From Sphingobium sp. CR2-8 (GTDB lineage: Bacteria; Pseudomonadota; Alphaproteobacteria; Sphingomonadales; Sphingomonadaceae): a stretch of DNA of 64,000 nt. The stretch covers positions 2,792,501 to 2,856,500 of the forward strand of contig NZ_JAYKZY010000002.1 of the NCBI RefSeq assembly GCF_035818615.1, read 5' to 3'. The notes beneath the pieces were generated by a model that had not been told where the DNA came from, ran no database searches, and was given only the letters and a program-made list of their open reading frames with translations. Shown here one piece after another: positions 51,653-60,812 of the stretch (positions within the stretch are counted from its first letter, which is position 1; each line of letters begins with the position of its first letter). A program made the translations under genes and the position numbers.

Positions 51653-52969
51653 TCACCTCTCCGCCACCAGCAACTTGTCGATCTTGCGCCCGTCCATGTC
51701 CACGATCTCAAATCGCCATCCCTGGTCATCGATATAATCCCCGACTTCGGGCAAGCGCTTGAGCAGCCACAGCGCATGGCCCGCCACGGTCGCATAGTCG
51801 CGGTCCTCGGACAGGTCGATGCCGATCCGGTCGGCCAGCTGGTCGATCGGCATCTGCCCCGACACCAGCAGGCTGCCGTCCTCCCGCTCCACCACGTCCG
51901 GTTCGTCATAGGCGTCGCGGTCGGACGCGAAATGGCCGGCGATCGCCGACAGCAGGTCCGCCGGGGTCACGATCCCTTCGAAATGCCCATATTCGTCATG
52001 CACCATCACCATCGGCACGTCGGACCGGCGCAGCACTTCCAGCGCGTCCATCGCATCGACCTGATCGGGCAGCACCTCCGCCCGGCGCATCAGCGCGCCG
52101 ACGTTCAGCGCCTCGCCCCGGAACAGCGCGGTCATGATGTCGCGCGCCTGCACGATGCCGATGATGTCCTCCACCGAACCGCGCCCGACCGGCAGGCGGG
52201 TGTGCGGCGTTTCCAGCAGGCGGCTGCGAATGGTCGCATCGTCGGCGGCGATGTCGATCCAGTCGACGTCCATCCGCTGCGTCATCACCTCGCGCACCGG
52301 CCGGTCGGCCAGCCGTACGACGCCCGAGATGATCGCGCGCTCGCTTTCCTCGATGATGCCGGACTTGCTCGCCTCCGCGACGATCAGGTGCAGTTCCTCG
52401 GCGGTGACATGATGTTCCGATTCGCGCGCCAGCCCCAGCAGCTTGAAGATCAGGCTGCTCGACCCATCCAATATCCACACGATCGGCGCGGTCAGCTTCG
52501 CCAGCCATTGCATCGGCACGGCGACCAGCACGGCGATCGGCTCGGGCGCGCGCAGTGCGAACTGCTTGGGCACCAGCTCGCCCACGATCAGTGAGGCATA
52601 GGTGGTCAGGCCGATCACCAGGGCGAACCCGGCATTCTGCGCCAGATTGGGGGCCAGCCCCAGCGCCTGCATCCGCTCGCCGACCGGCCCGCCCAGGCTT
52701 GCGCCCGAATAGGCGCCGGTGCCGATGCCGATCAGGGTGATGCCGATCTGGACTGTGGACAGGAACCGACCGGGGTCGGCCGCCAGCGCCAGCGCGGCCT
52801 TCGCCCCCTTGCGCCCCGCCTTCTCCATCGCCTGCAAGCGTGGCTTGCGCGCGGACACGATCGCTAGTTCGGACATGGCGAAGACACCATTCAGCGCAAC
52901 GAGCGCCAGGATGATGACAAGGTCTGCCCAGGGGAAGGGCGTCGGATTAAGGGGAGGGATCGTGGCCAT
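51653..52969 (-). CDS. CNNM/CorC-type hemolysin-family transporter protein
   Basis: A 438-aa membrane protein: N-terminal DUF21/CNNM domain with membrane helices (LVIILALVALNGVFAMSELA, STVQIGITLIGIGTGAYSGA, SLIVGELVPKQFAL), a CBS pair (EVMTQRMDVDWIDIAADDAT, RLPVGRGSVEDIIGIVQARD, VPMVMVHDEYGHFEGIVTPA) and a C-terminal CorC_HlyC domain (GHALWLLKRLPEVGDYIDDQ). The family handles Mg2+/Co2+ or Na+ transport; the hemolysin name is historical. Single gene. Confidence 0.92.
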   Translation of the reverse strand: MATIPPLNPTPFPWADLVIILALVALNGVFAMSELAIVSARKPRLQAMEKAGRKGAKAALALAADPGRFLSTVQIGITLIGIGTGAYSGASLGGPVGERMQALGLAPNLAQNAGFALVIGLTTYASLIVGELVPKQFALRAPEPIAVLVAVPMQWLAKLTAPIVWILDGSSSLIFKLLGLARESEHHVTAEELHLIVAEASKSGIIEESERAIISGVVRLADRPVREVMTQRMDVDWIDIAADDATIRSRLLETPHTRLPVGRGSVEDIIGIVQARDIMTALFRGEALNVGALMRRAEVLPDQVDAMDALEVLRRSDVPMVMVHDEYGHFEGIVTPADLLSAIAGHFASDRDAYDEPDVVEREDGSLLVSGQMPIDQLADRIGIDLSEDRDYATVAGHALWLLKRLPEVGDYIDDQGWRFEIVDMDGRKIDKLLVAER

Positions 52970-53120
52970 GGTGGTCAGCTACCTCCTATAACCATTAATC
53001 TTTCAATTTCACAACACTCCCCTCACCATCCGTTCAGTTCGCTTGTGGAACAAAGATTTCTGCTCGGCGATTAAGGTCTTAGTCGCCCTCGAACGGACGA
53101 AAAGACAAGGGAACAGGACC

Positions 53121-53801
53121 ATGAGGATTTCGCACCGCATCATCGGCGCCGCCGGGCTGGCCGCCATGCTGACCACCACCGCCTGCACGACCGACCCCGA
53201 AACCGGTCAGCGCAGCATTTCCAAGGCCGCGATCGGCGGCATCGGCGGTGCGCTGGGCGGCTACCTGCTGGGTGACCTGGTCGGCGGGCGCAACGACCGC
53301 ACCGAAAAGATCCTGGGCGCTGGCATCGGCGCGGTCGCTGGCGCGGGCGTCGGGGCCTATATGGACGCGCAGGAACGCAAGTTGCGCGAAGACACCGCCG
53401 GCAGCGGTGTCGACGTGATTCGCGATGGTGACAATCTGCTGCTGCGCATGCCGTCCGGCATCACCTTCGCCTTCAACAAATCGGACGTGCAGCCGCAATT
53501 CCAGCCCACGCTGAACGACGTCGCGTCGGTTCTGTCGCAATATCCCAAAACCTATATCGACGTGTATGGCCATACCGACAGCGACGGCGCGGACGCCTAC
53601 AACCAGACGCTGTCCGAACGGCGCGCGCAGGCGGTGTCCAGCTATCTGGTCAGCCGTGGCGTCCAATCGGCCCGCATCGGCACGCGCGGCTTCGGCGAGA
53701 CCCAGCCGATCGCGTCGAACGCGACCGAAGAGGGCAAGGCCGCCAACCGCCGCGTCGAAATCAAGATCGCGCCGGTCACCGAAAACGACGTACGGGGCTG
53801 A
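53121..53801 (+). CDS. OmpA-family lipoprotein (YiaD-like)
   Basis: A 226-aa lipoprotein with lipobox TTTAC (Cys at about 21), a glycine-zipper region (GGIGGALGGYLLGDLVGGRN, GAGIGAVAGAGVGAYMD) that inserts in or lies on membranes, and a C-terminal OmpA peptidoglycan-binding domain (ITFAFNKSDVQPQFQPTLND, VYGHTDSDGADAYNQTLSER, TRGFGETQPIASNATEEGKA, NRRVEI). It tethers the outer membrane to peptidoglycan. AAGGGAACAGG precedes ATG 53121. The region just after its stop holds a palindromic repeat. Confidence 0.93.
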   Translation: MRISHRIIGAAGLAAMLTTTACTTDPETGQRSISKAAIGGIGGALGGYLLGDLVGGRNDRTEKILGAGIGAVAGAGVGAYMDAQERKLREDTAGSGVDVIRDGDNLLLRMPSGITFAFNKSDVQPQFQPTLNDVASVLSQYPKTYIDVYGHTDSDGADAYNQTLSERRAQAVSSYLVSRGVQSARIGTRGFGETQPIASNATEEGKAANRRVEIKIAPVTENDVRG

Positions 53802-53805
53802 TCCG

Positions 53806-53918
53806 TCCTCCCCGGTAAGGGGAGGGGGACCGCTCGCAAAGCGAGTGCTGGAGGGGGCGTGCCACGGGCGCACCCCCTCCGTCAGGCTTCGCCTGCCACC
53901 TTCCCGTGCCGGGGAGGA
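53806..53918. repeat. Complex palindromic repeat (family 3) between ompA-like and marC genes
   Basis: Outer arms TCCTCCCCGG (53806-53815) and CCGGGGAGGA (53909-53918) enclose three smaller hairpins: GCTCGC-AAA-GCGAG, GGAGGGGGCG.../...CACCCCCTCC, and CAGGC-TTC-GCCTG. It fills the whole gap between the two convergent stops and probably acts as their shared terminator. The pattern is like intergenic repeats known in sphingomonads. Confidence 0.8.
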
Positions 53919-54536
53919 TTAAAAACTCGCCTTCAACCCGTCGATCACGAACTGCGCCGCCAGCGCGGCGAGCAGCACGCCCAGCAGCCGGGTGATCACC
54001 GCCTCGATCTTGCGCCCCAGCAGCGCCATCAGCGGCCCGGCCGCCAGCAAAGATCCCAGCATCAGCAGCAGCGTCACCAGCACCGCGCCGAGCACCACCA
54101 TCCGCTCCGCCATCCCGTCGGCGCGCGACATCAGCAGCATGACGGTCGCGATCGATCCCGGCCCGGCGATCATCGGCATCGCCATGGGAAAGACGGACAC
54201 GTCCTCCACCTCCGGCGTTTCCGCGATCTTCTGCGCCCTGTCCTCGCGCCGTTCGGTGCGCTTCTCGAACACCATGTCCATCGCGATCAGGAACAGCATG
54301 ATCCCGCCCGCGATGCGAAAGCTGTCGAGCGCGATGCCCAATGTACCCAGCAGTTGCTTGCCCCACAGCGCGAAGACGAAAAGGATCGCCGCCGCAATCC
54401 CCACCGCACGGATCGCCATCGCCCGGCGCTGCACCGCGTTCGCGTCTGTCGTCAGGCTGGCATAGATCGGCGCGCAGCCGGGCGGATCGATCACCACGAA
54501 CAGGGTGATGAACGCGGAAATGAACAGTTCGATCAT
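53919..54536 (-). CDS. MarC family membrane protein
   Basis: A 205-aa protein with six hydrophobic helices and the MarC motifs: ISAFITLFVVIDPPGCAPIY, FRIAGGIMLFLIAMDMVFEK, SVFPMAMPMIAGPGSIATVM and a C-terminal helix (LLGVLLAALAAQFVIDGLK). MarC-like proteins are of unsettled function, possibly small-molecule export. Its start overlaps the upstream NTF2-like gene stop (ATGA at 54533-54536). Confidence 0.92.
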   Translation of the reverse strand: MIELFISAFITLFVVIDPPGCAPIYASLTTDANAVQRRAMAIRAVGIAAAILFVFALWGKQLLGTLGIALDSFRIAGGIMLFLIAMDMVFEKRTERREDRAQKIAETPEVEDVSVFPMAMPMIAGPGSIATVMLLMSRADGMAERMVVLGAVLVTLLLMLGSLLAAGPLMALLGRKIEAVITRLLGVLLAALAAQFVIDGLKASF

Positions 54537-55189
54537 GACCCTGCCTTCACCTGATCGTCGATCACCGTCTCATAGGCCGCGCCGGTCCACATCCGCACCG
54601 TCACGCGGCGGCTGCCATCTGTCGCGACATCGGCGTTCCACAGCAGGCTCTCATCCGTCGGCATCGGCGGTACATCCCCCTTCTTGCCGGGCGGCGGCGG
54701 CAGCGCATCGCCCCGCGCCCCGCGCTTGCAGGTCGCGACCTTGCCGCTCATGAATTCCGGTGTCGCGCGCGCGGTGCTGAGCGTATCGCCATGGTCCAAT
54801 ATCCACTGCCACCGGCCCTTCTTGTCGCGCCGCCAGAGGGTGGTGAAATATCCCGCCGAACCGTTCGGCCGTTTCCAGTTGCCGGTGCTGGCCGCCAGAT
54901 TGCCGTCGCACGACACATAGACGATCGACGGCGCCCAGTTGATCGACGCCGCCGGATTGGCCTGTTTCTTCAACCAGTCCTTCGCCATTACCTTCTGCGG
55001 CACGAACATCACCGCATCGTCGGCCGCCGTCTCGGCAAAGGCGGTCCATTGCCCCTTTTCCTGCGCCAGCCGGTTGAACGCGATTTCCGCCGCGATCACG
55101 CTGCTGGGATCGGGCTGGAAGCGCGGCGGCGGCTTGGCCGCGACGACCGCCACCGCGCCAAGGATCAGCAGTGCCAGCCGCGCCCCCAC
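54533..55189 (-). CDS. Exported protein, SnoaL/NTF2-like
   Basis: A 218-aa protein with an N-terminal hydrophobic signal (LALLILGAVAVVAAK). The mature part reads like an NTF2-type cone: SSVIAAEIAFNRLAQEKGQW, AFAETAADDAVMFVPQKVMA, then a WAPSIVYVS strand and TTLWRRDKKGRWQWILDHGD. Enzymatic or binding role unknown. GTG 55189, just five bases past the folD stop, is chosen; an in-frame ATG at 55231 would overlap folD. Operon with marC and folD. Confidence 0.65.
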   Translation of the reverse strand: MGARLALLILGAVAVVAAKPPPRFQPDPSSVIAAEIAFNRLAQEKGQWTAFAETAADDAVMFVPQKVMAKDWLKKQANPAASINWAPSIVYVSCDGNLAASTGNWKRPNGSAGYFTTLWRRDKKGRWQWILDHGDTLSTARATPEFMSGKVATCKRGARGDALPPPPGKKGDVPPMPTDESLLWNADVATDGSRRVTVRMWTGAAYETVIDDQVKAGS

Positions 55190-55193
55190 AATC

Positions 55194-56087
55194 CTACAGT
55201 CCCGCAGGCTTGGGCAGGCCAGCGCGCGCATGCGCCGCGACCAGCGTGTTGCGCAACAGCACCGCGATCGTCATCGGCCCGACCCCGCCCGGCACCGGCG
55301 TGATCGCGCGGACATGGGCCAGCGCCTCGGCCGTGGCGACGTCGCCCACGATCCGGCTCTTGCCATCTTCGGTATCGGCGACGCGGTTGATGCCCACGTC
55401 GATCACGGTCGCGCCAGGTTTGATCCATTCGCCCTTCACCATCTCCGCCCGGCCCACGGCCGCGACGACGATGTCGGCGCGATGCACGACACTGGCTAGG
55501 TCGCGGGTGCGGCTGTGCGCGATCGTCACGGTCGCGCTTTCGGCCAGCAGCAACGCCGCCATCGGCTTGCCCACGATGTTGGACCGGCCCACGACCACCG
55601 CTTCCAGCCCCGACAGGTCGCCCAGCTCGTCCTTCAGCAACATGATACAACCCAGCGGGGTGCAGGGCACCAGCGCGTCCTGCCCCGTCGCCAGCTTGCC
55701 CGAATTGACGACATGGAACCCGTCGACATCCTTGGCCGGGTCGATCGCGCCGATCACGGCGGCTTCGTCGATATGTTTGGGCAACGGCAACTGCACCAAT
55801 ATGCCATCGACACGCTCGTCCTGGTTCAGTTCCTCGATCAGGTCGAGCAGATCTTCCTCGCCGATACTGTCGGGCCGCTTGAATTCGAAGCTTTCCATGC
55901 CGGCCGCCACCGTCATCTTGCCCTTGGACCGCACATAGACGCTGCTCGCCGGATCTTCGCCCACCAGCACCACGGCCAGACCCGGCTTACGCCCCGCCTG
56001 CTCGACGAACGCGGCGACGCCCTGCGCCACCGTCTCGCGCAAAGTGGCGGCGAACGCCTTGCCGTCGATGATCTTGCCGATGGTCAT
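55194..56087 (-). CDS. folD: Bifunctional methylenetetrahydrofolate dehydrogenase/cyclohydrolase
   Basis: FolD interconverts methylene-, methenyl- and formyl-tetrahydrofolate. The 297-aa product has the motifs [20 protein letters not shown] with the catalytic Lys, [48 protein letters not shown] and [17 protein letters not shown]. The start overlaps the yggU stop (ATGA at 56084-56087). In this genome FolD also links to formate metabolism (formyl-THF), but the fds genes are 30 kb away. Confidence 0.96.
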   Translation of the reverse strand: MTIGKIIDGKAFAATLRETVAQGVAAFVEQAGRKPGLAVVLVGEDPASSVYVRSKGKMTVAAGMESFEFKRPDSIGEEDLLDLIEELNQDERVDGILVQLPLPKHIDEAAVIGAIDPAKDVDGFHVVNSGKLATGQDALVPCTPLGCIMLLKDELGDLSGLEAVVVGRSNIVGKPMAALLLAESATVTIAHSRTRDLASVVHRADIVVAAVGRAEMVKGEWIKPGATVIDVGINRVADTEDGKSRIVGDVATAEALAHVRAITPVPGGVGPMTIAVLLRNTLVAAHARAGLPKPAGL

Positions 56088-56410
56088 GTCTGTTCTACCC
56101 ATGTTTCGATAAGCGGCGCGAGCCGGGCACACGCCTGCCCGCCGCCCACTATGCGCAGCCGCTTTAGCCGGTTGGTGTCGCCCGATTCCAGCAAAATCGT
56201 GGTTTTGGGCCAATCAAGCCGTTTCGCCAGCAGCGCGATCAGGGCACCATTGGCCCTGCCCTTTTCCGGCACGGCGCGAACGCGGGCGCATAGCCAGCCC
56301 GCGCCCTGCGCATCGATCCACCGGCCGCCGATATCGTCCTTCGCCGATCCTGGCGTCAGCCGGATCGCGAGCAACAGATCATCGCCTGCCTGGCTCCAGA
56401 CAGGGTTCAG
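56084..56410 (-). CDS. yggU: DUF167 (YggU) family protein, probable CTG start
   Basis: A protein of about 108 aa with the DUF167 core: [20 protein letters not shown], then [20 protein letters not shown] and the tail of [18 protein letters not shown]. The fold is small alpha/beta; function is unknown. No ATG, GTG or TTG is found at the usual place. CTG 56410 overlaps the yggT stop as CTGA, mirroring the ATGA junctions of the other genes, so it is proposed as the start; TTG 56374 is the alternative. It follows yggT and precedes folD, a conserved order. Confidence 0.75.
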   Translation of the reverse strand: MNPVWSQAGDDLLLAIRLTPGSAKDDIGGRWIDAQGAGWLCARVRAVPEKGRANGALIALLAKRLDWPKTTILLESGDTNRLKRLRIVGGGQACARLAPLIETWVEQT

Positions 56411-56721
56411 GCCGCCGCCCGCATCAGCGCCGCGAACAGATTCTCGCGCACCGGTCCCTGCAGGATGATGACCGCCAGCAGCACGACCATCGGCGACAGG
56501 TCCAGCGCGCCCAGATCGGGCATGAACTTGCGCACCGGGCGATAGAGCGGCTCGGTCATCCGATCGAGAGCATAGAGGCCGTTGCGGACATATTCGTTGG
56601 ACGTGTTGATGACGTTGAACGCGATCAGCCAGCTCAGCACCGCCTGTACGATGATGATCCACCATATCGCTTCCAGCACGATATAGACGATGCCGTTCAG
56701 GGCGTTCAGAAATTCCAACAA
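56407..56721 (-). CDS. yggT: YggT family membrane protein
   Basis: A 104-aa protein with two hydrophobic blocks (VYIVLEAIWWIIIVQAVLSW and SPMVVLLAVIILQGPVRENL) flanking a conserved loop NEYVRNGLYALDRMTEPLYR. YggT is linked to turgor, K+ uptake or, in Alphaproteobacteria, thylakoid-like membrane and cell division contexts. It heads the yggT-yggU-folD-NTF2-like-marC run. Confidence 0.9.
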   Translation of the reverse strand: MLEFLNALNGIVYIVLEAIWWIIIVQAVLSWLIAFNVINTSNEYVRNGLYALDRMTEPLYRPVRKFMPDLGALDLSPMVVLLAVIILQGPVRENLFAALMRAAA

Positions 56722-56845
56722 GCTACCGGCCTTCCATGCTGCGCTGCCGCAAATGCGACTTCCTATCTAGCGTTGGGGCCGATCCGCGACAAGCGGCGCG
56801 CGACGCTTATTCGACCAACGACGCGCCTATGTCCTGTCACCCGGC

Positions 56846-57427
56846 TCAGGCTGCTGGCAACGTGCCGGGCCGAAGATAGGCGAACATGTGCGACACATAA
56901 TCGGCCTTGCCCAATGCCACACCCTGCGCCCGCAAGATCGCATAGGCCGTCATCAGGTGAAAATAGAATTGCGGCAACGCCCAGTCCCGCGCATATTGGT
57001 TTGCGCTCAAGTCGAATATGATGCCGTTGGGTAGTTCATGCGCAATCGGCGCATCCCCCGCCACGTCCAGCGCATCGGGCGTTAGAGCATCGAGCAACGC
57101 CAGCGTTTCCGCGATCCGGGTCTTGGCATCCTCCAGCGATCCGGGCCGCTCGCCCGCATTGCGCCCTTCCTCCAGCAGCCTGTCGCGCGATGCCGGGAAA
57201 GCTTCGCCACGCAGGCGGGACACTGCCTCCTGCGCCTGCACGCAGGCGAAGCGGATTTGCGTCGCCAGCGGAAACATATCCTCCGCCAGCCGCGCCGACA
57301 GCAGCGCCTGCGGATCGGGCAACTGCGCCTGTGCCTTGTCCAGCAGCGCGGACAGCGTTCGCAGCATCTGCGTGAATGTCGGGACGAGAAGCTGAGTCAG
57401 CGACATGGACGATCCGGCCGTCGTCAT
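56846..57427 (-). CDS. DUF1993 family protein
   Basis: A 193-aa all-helical protein of the DUF1993 type, a DinB-like four-helix bundle: [60 protein letters not shown], then [20 protein letters not shown] His in FYFHLMTAY and an Asp/Asn set could bind a metal, but no reaction is known. Its start overlaps the argB stop (ATGA), so it is translated from the argB mRNA. Confidence 0.85.
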   Translation of the reverse strand: MTTAGSSMSLTQLLVPTFTQMLRTLSALLDKAQAQLPDPQALLSARLAEDMFPLATQIRFACVQAQEAVSRLRGEAFPASRDRLLEEGRNAGERPGSLEDAKTRIAETLALLDALTPDALDVAGDAPIAHELPNGIIFDLSANQYARDWALPQFYFHLMTAYAILRAQGVALGKADYVSHMFAYLRPGTLPAA

Positions 57428-58329
57428 GCCCGCACCAGCGTGCCCGCGCCGCGATCGGTAAAGATTTCCAGCAGCATCGCATGGGGCACCCGGCCGTCCA
57501 GGATGACGGCGGCATCGACGCCGCTTTCGACCGCACGGACGCAGGTTTCCAGCTTGGGGATCATGCCCCCGCTGATCGTGCCGTCTTCCTGCAATATCGC
57601 GATCGCCGCCGGATTAAGGTCGGTCAGCAACTGTCCCTGCTTGTCCAGCACGCCCGCGACATCGGTCAGCAGGAAGAAGCGCGACGCCTTCAATTCCGCC
57701 GCGATCGCGCCCGCCATCGTGTCGGCGTTGACATTATAGGTATGGCCGTCGGTGCCGATGCCGACGGGCGCGACCACCGGAATGATCCCCGCCTGCGCCA
57801 GCGTGTCCAGAATGCGCCGATCGACCGACACCGGATCGCCGACGAAGCCCAGGTCGACATTGCGTTCGATCCCGGAATTGGGGTCCGCCTCGCGACGACC
57901 GCCGACCTTCTCGCACAGGACCAGGCCACCGTCCTTGCCCGAAATGCCGACCGCCCGGCCGCCCGCGCCCGCGATCCAGCCGACGATTTCCTTGTTGATC
58001 GATCCGGCCAGCACCATTTCGGCGATCTTGGCGGTCTCCGCGTCGGTCACGCGCAGGCCGCCGACGAATTGCGACTCGACGCCCAGTTTCTTGAGCATCG
58101 CGCCGATCTGCGGCCCACCGCCATGGACGACGACGACATTGATGCCGACCGCCTTCATCAGCACCACATCCTCGGCGAAATCGCGCGCGGCTTCGGGATC
58201 GCCCATCGCGTGGCCGCCATATTTGACGACGAAGGTCTTGCCCGCATAGCGCTGCATATAGGGCAGCGCCTCGACAAGGGTTTCGGCCTTCGCCAGGAGC
58301 GCGGGATCGGGAGCGTGCTTGCTGTTCAT
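57424..58329 (-). CDS. argB: Acetylglutamate kinase
   Basis: ArgB phosphorylates N-acetylglutamate in arginine synthesis. The 301-aa product shows the N-terminal helix ([20 protein letters not shown]) typical of arginine-sensitive Arg[35 protein letters not shown], the ATP-site [17 protein letters not shown] and [20 protein letters not shown] 58329 (MNSKHAPD) fits; upstream frame extension to 58365 does not. It is the second arginine gene here besides argH. Confidence 0.96.
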   Translation of the reverse strand: MNSKHAPDPALLAKAETLVEALPYMQRYAGKTFVVKYGGHAMGDPEAARDFAEDVVLMKAVGINVVVVHGGGPQIGAMLKKLGVESQFVGGLRVTDAETAKIAEMVLAGSINKEIVGWIAGAGGRAVGISGKDGGLVLCEKVGGRREADPNSGIERNVDLGFVGDPVSVDRRILDTLAQAGIIPVVAPVGIGTDGHTYNVNADTMAGAIAAELKASRFFLLTDVAGVLDKQGQLLTDLNPAAIAILQEDGTISGGMIPKLETCVRAVESGVDAAVILDGRVPHAMLLEIFTDRGAGTLVRA

Positions 58330-58409
58330 GCGCGGGCGCATAGGGCCAATGCACCACTTGAGCAAGAATATGGTTTGCGCGGGAGGTGCGGAGCCTGCCT
58401 TTATATTTA

Positions 58410-58419
58410 GTTAGCTAAC
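58410..58419. promoter_or_regulatory. 10-bp palindrome GTTAGCTAAC (possible MarR/SlyA-type site)
   Basis: A perfect palindrome in the 161-base gap between argB and the queuosine-precursor transporter gene, 81 bases upstream of argB. It resembles TTAGCNNGCTAA-type MarR-family operators. No MarR gene is in the window. A TATATTTAG stretch adjoins it, plausible as part of a promoter. The rest of the gap has nothing recognised. Confidence 0.3.
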
Positions 58420-58490
58420 GAATGACATTCGAATTGCAATCACCCACAACTGTCCAACTCGCTGTCTCTTTTACGTGCGATGATCGCCGC

Positions 58491-59162
58491 TCAGCGATCC
58501 AGCCGCCGCCCCAGCGCGACCAGCAGATAGATGACCGGCGGCACCAAAATGGCCGACAACAGCACCTTCGCCAGCATCTGCCCCAGCAGCAGTTCGCCGA
58601 TCGGGAACACCCCGTAAAAGGCGATCGACACGAACAGCAGCGTGTCCACGATCTGCGACAGGATGCTGGCGGTCGCAGCGCGCAGCCACAGCATCCGGCT
58701 GCCTTCCCGCCCCTTGAGAGCCGCGAACAAAGTCACGTTCAGCGTCTGCGAAATGCCATAGGCGATGATCCCGCCCAGCCAGATGCGCGGCGTGCCGCCC
58801 ATCATCATGGCAAAGGCTTCAGCCCGCTTGGGGTCCATGTCGCCCGCCGCCGGTGCGGCCAGCACGACGATCGACAGCAGGATGGATGCGATCAGCGGCA
58901 GGAAGCCGATCTGGACCAGCCGGGTGGCAATGGCGCGACCATGCAATTCCGCCACCGCGCTGGAAATGGTGACCAGCAGCAGGAAGGCGAAAATACCCGC
59001 CTCCACCGCCAGCGGCCCCAGCCCCACCATCGGCCCGATCGCCGCCAGCGGTCCCAACGCCACCTGCTTGTTGCCCAGCACGCCTGCGATGCAGACCATG
59101 CCGCCATAGAAGATCGAAAAGGAAAAGAGCGAACGGCTGATGAGCGCGGGCGAGGAGGTCAT
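58491..59162 (-). CDS. Queuosine precursor transporter (QPTR/YhhQ family)
   Basis: A 223-aa membrane protein with six hydrophobic helices and COG1738 motifs: SFSIFYGGMVCIAGVLGNKQ, AVEAGIFAFLLLVTISSAVA, WLGGIIAYGISQTLNVTLFA and ATASILSQIVDTLLFVSIAF. The family imports queuine or preQ0/preQ1-type bases for tRNA modification. No queuosine genes are adjacent. Single gene between argB and ppx. Confidence 0.9.
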   Translation of the reverse strand: MTSSPALISRSLFSFSIFYGGMVCIAGVLGNKQVALGPLAAIGPMVGLGPLAVEAGIFAFLLLVTISSAVAELHGRAIATRLVQIGFLPLIASILLSIVVLAAPAAGDMDPKRAEAFAMMMGGTPRIWLGGIIAYGISQTLNVTLFAALKGREGSRMLWLRAATASILSQIVDTLLFVSIAFYGVFPIGELLLGQMLAKVLLSAILVPPVIYLLVALGRRLDR

Positions 59163-59212
59163 CGACCGCCCTTACCGGGAATCGCTGCGTTGGGGAAGAT
59201 GGCGACTTCCCC

Positions 59213-59281
59213 CTTCTTCTCCCCTCCCTTTTTAGGGAGGGGCCGGGGGTGGGTAGCGAGCGCAGCGAGCCAGCCTCCCAA
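59213..59281. repeat. Palindromic repeat (family 4) between the transporter gene and ppx
   Basis: CCCCTCCC (59221-59228) and GGGAGGGG (59235-59242) form a hairpin with loop TTTTTA. It is followed by CCGGGGGTGGGTAG and a smaller dyad around GCGAGCGCAGCGAGC. The combination is a common intergenic repeat type in sphingomonads and may terminate ppx, which stops just beyond it at 59289. Confidence 0.75.
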
Positions 59282-59288
59282 GCGGCTC

Positions 59289-60806
59289 CTACCCCGCCAG
59301 CAACCGGTATTTCAGCCCCATCGCCTGCGCCAGATTGCGCAGCCGCCGCTCGACCGCTTCGCCATAGAGGTCGGCGTCACCATCGCGCAGGTGCAGGTCG
59401 ATGCGATCACCCTGTCGCGCCAGATGCGATACCGCCAGCGGCCCTTCGACACCGCCCGACAGGCGTTGGGCCAGGCGAATGGCCAGCCCCCACAGCACCG
59501 CGCGGCGCAGCGCTTCGGGCGTGGCGATCCGATCGAGGCTGTTCAGCGCAGACACGCTGCCGCCGAAATGACTGCACAGCGCCTGCCCCAGCATCGCGCG
59601 CTCCGCTGCCGTGATGCCGACCCAATTGCTATGCAACGCGATCTCCACCCCTCGCTCCGCCCGGAAATCCGGGTTGGCGCGCCAGCTGACATCGGCCAGC
59701 AGACAAGCGGCGCGGCGAATGCGCCGGGCCGCCACATCATCGTCGGGAAACAGCGGCGCGATCCAGCGCTCGATCCGGTCGCCATGCCCGCGAAAGCGCG
59801 CCTGCGCCTCCCCTTCCGCCTCAGCCGCCACCAGCAGCGGATCGTGGGCGCGAATGTCTTCCGGCAGGGCTTCGTAGAGCAACCCTTCGCGCAGGCCATA
59901 GGCCGACACGATCATTCGGCTGGACTTCAACTGCCGCACCACGATCGACAACAGCGCCGTCGCGTCCGGCAAGGTCGGCACGCGCGATCCGGTCATGGCG
60001 GGTATCTGCTTCAACCGGGCCCGATCGACATGACTGACGATCCGGGTCAACTGTTCGGCCCGCGCCGCGCTCATCTCATATTGATGGACGACCGGCAGGG
60101 GAAAGCTGGTCAGTTGCATGTCGAACCGCGCCAGCGCCCGCCACGATCCGCCCACCAGATAGAAGGGCAGGTCCGGTTCCGGCGACCAGCCCGCCTTCTC
60201 CAGCATCTTGGCGACCATCCGCTCCAGCGCGCGCGGCCCCTTCGCCCGGATCTGCGGCAGGCGCAGCACGCCCAGCGGCAGGGATATCGTCTGCTCCACC
60301 GCGCCATGACGAATGCGCGCCAGTTCCAGGCTGCCGCCGCCCAGGTCGCCCACGATCCCGTCCGCCTGCGGAATGCCCGACAGCACCCCCATCGCCGCGC
60401 CGATCGCTTCCTGCGCGCCGGTCAGCAATTCGACCGTCAGGCCCATCGCCTTGGCGCGGGTGATGAACTCGGCCCCGTTGGTCGCGTCGCGCACGGCGGC
60501 GGTGGCGACGCAGCGTATGTCGGCGACCTTCATCGCGCGGCACAGATGGGCGAAGCGCCCGATGGCGCGCAAGCCCCGGTCCATTGCCTCCGGCTCGATC
60601 GCGCCGGTTTTCGCCAGCGATGCGCCCAGCCCCGCCATCACCTTCTCGTTGAAGAGGATGAAGGGAATACGCCGTGGCCCGTCATACACGACCAGGCGGA
60701 CGCTGTTCGACCCGATGTCGATGATCGCCGTGCGGGCATGGGCTGGCTCGGGCGAGGTGGCCATGCTTTCGGCGACCGCGCGCACCCGGCTGAGCATCGA
60801 ATTCAT
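59289..60806 (-). CDS. ppx: Exopolyphosphatase/guanosine pentaphosphatase (Ppx/GppA family)
   Basis: Ppx shortens polyphosphate, the product of the neighbouring Ppk. The 505-aa product has the sugar-kinase/actin fold: AIIDIGSNSVRLVVYDGPRR (phosphate-1), CVATAAVRDATNGAEFI, ADGIVGDLGGGSLELARIRH (phosphate-2) and a C-terminal HD-like helical region (RRIRRAACLLADVSWRANPD). Only six bases lie between the ppk stop and this start, so both are made together, as in many proteobacteria. Confidence 0.94.
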   Translation of the reverse strand: MNSMLSRVRAVAESMATSPEPAHARTAIIDIGSNSVRLVVYDGPRRIPFILFNEKVMAGLGASLAKTGAIEPEAMDRGLRAIGRFAHLCRAMKVADIRCVATAAVRDATNGAEFITRAKAMGLTVELLTGAQEAIGAAMGVLSGIPQADGIVGDLGGGSLELARIRHGAVEQTISLPLGVLRLPQIRAKGPRALERMVAKMLEKAGWSPEPDLPFYLVGGSWRALARFDMQLTSFPLPVVHQYEMSAARAEQLTRIVSHVDRARLKQIPAMTGSRVPTLPDATALLSIVVRQLKSSRMIVSAYGLREGLLYEALPEDIRAHDPLLVAAEAEGEAQARFRGHGDRIERWIAPLFPDDDVAARRIRRAACLLADVSWRANPDFRAERGVEIALHSNWVGITAAERAMLGQALCSHFGGSVSALNSLDRIATPEALRRAVLWGLAIRLAQRLSGGVEGPLAVSHLARQGDRIDLHLRDGDADLYGEAVERRLRNLAQAMGLKYRLLAG

Positions 60807-60812
60807 CTTGGC

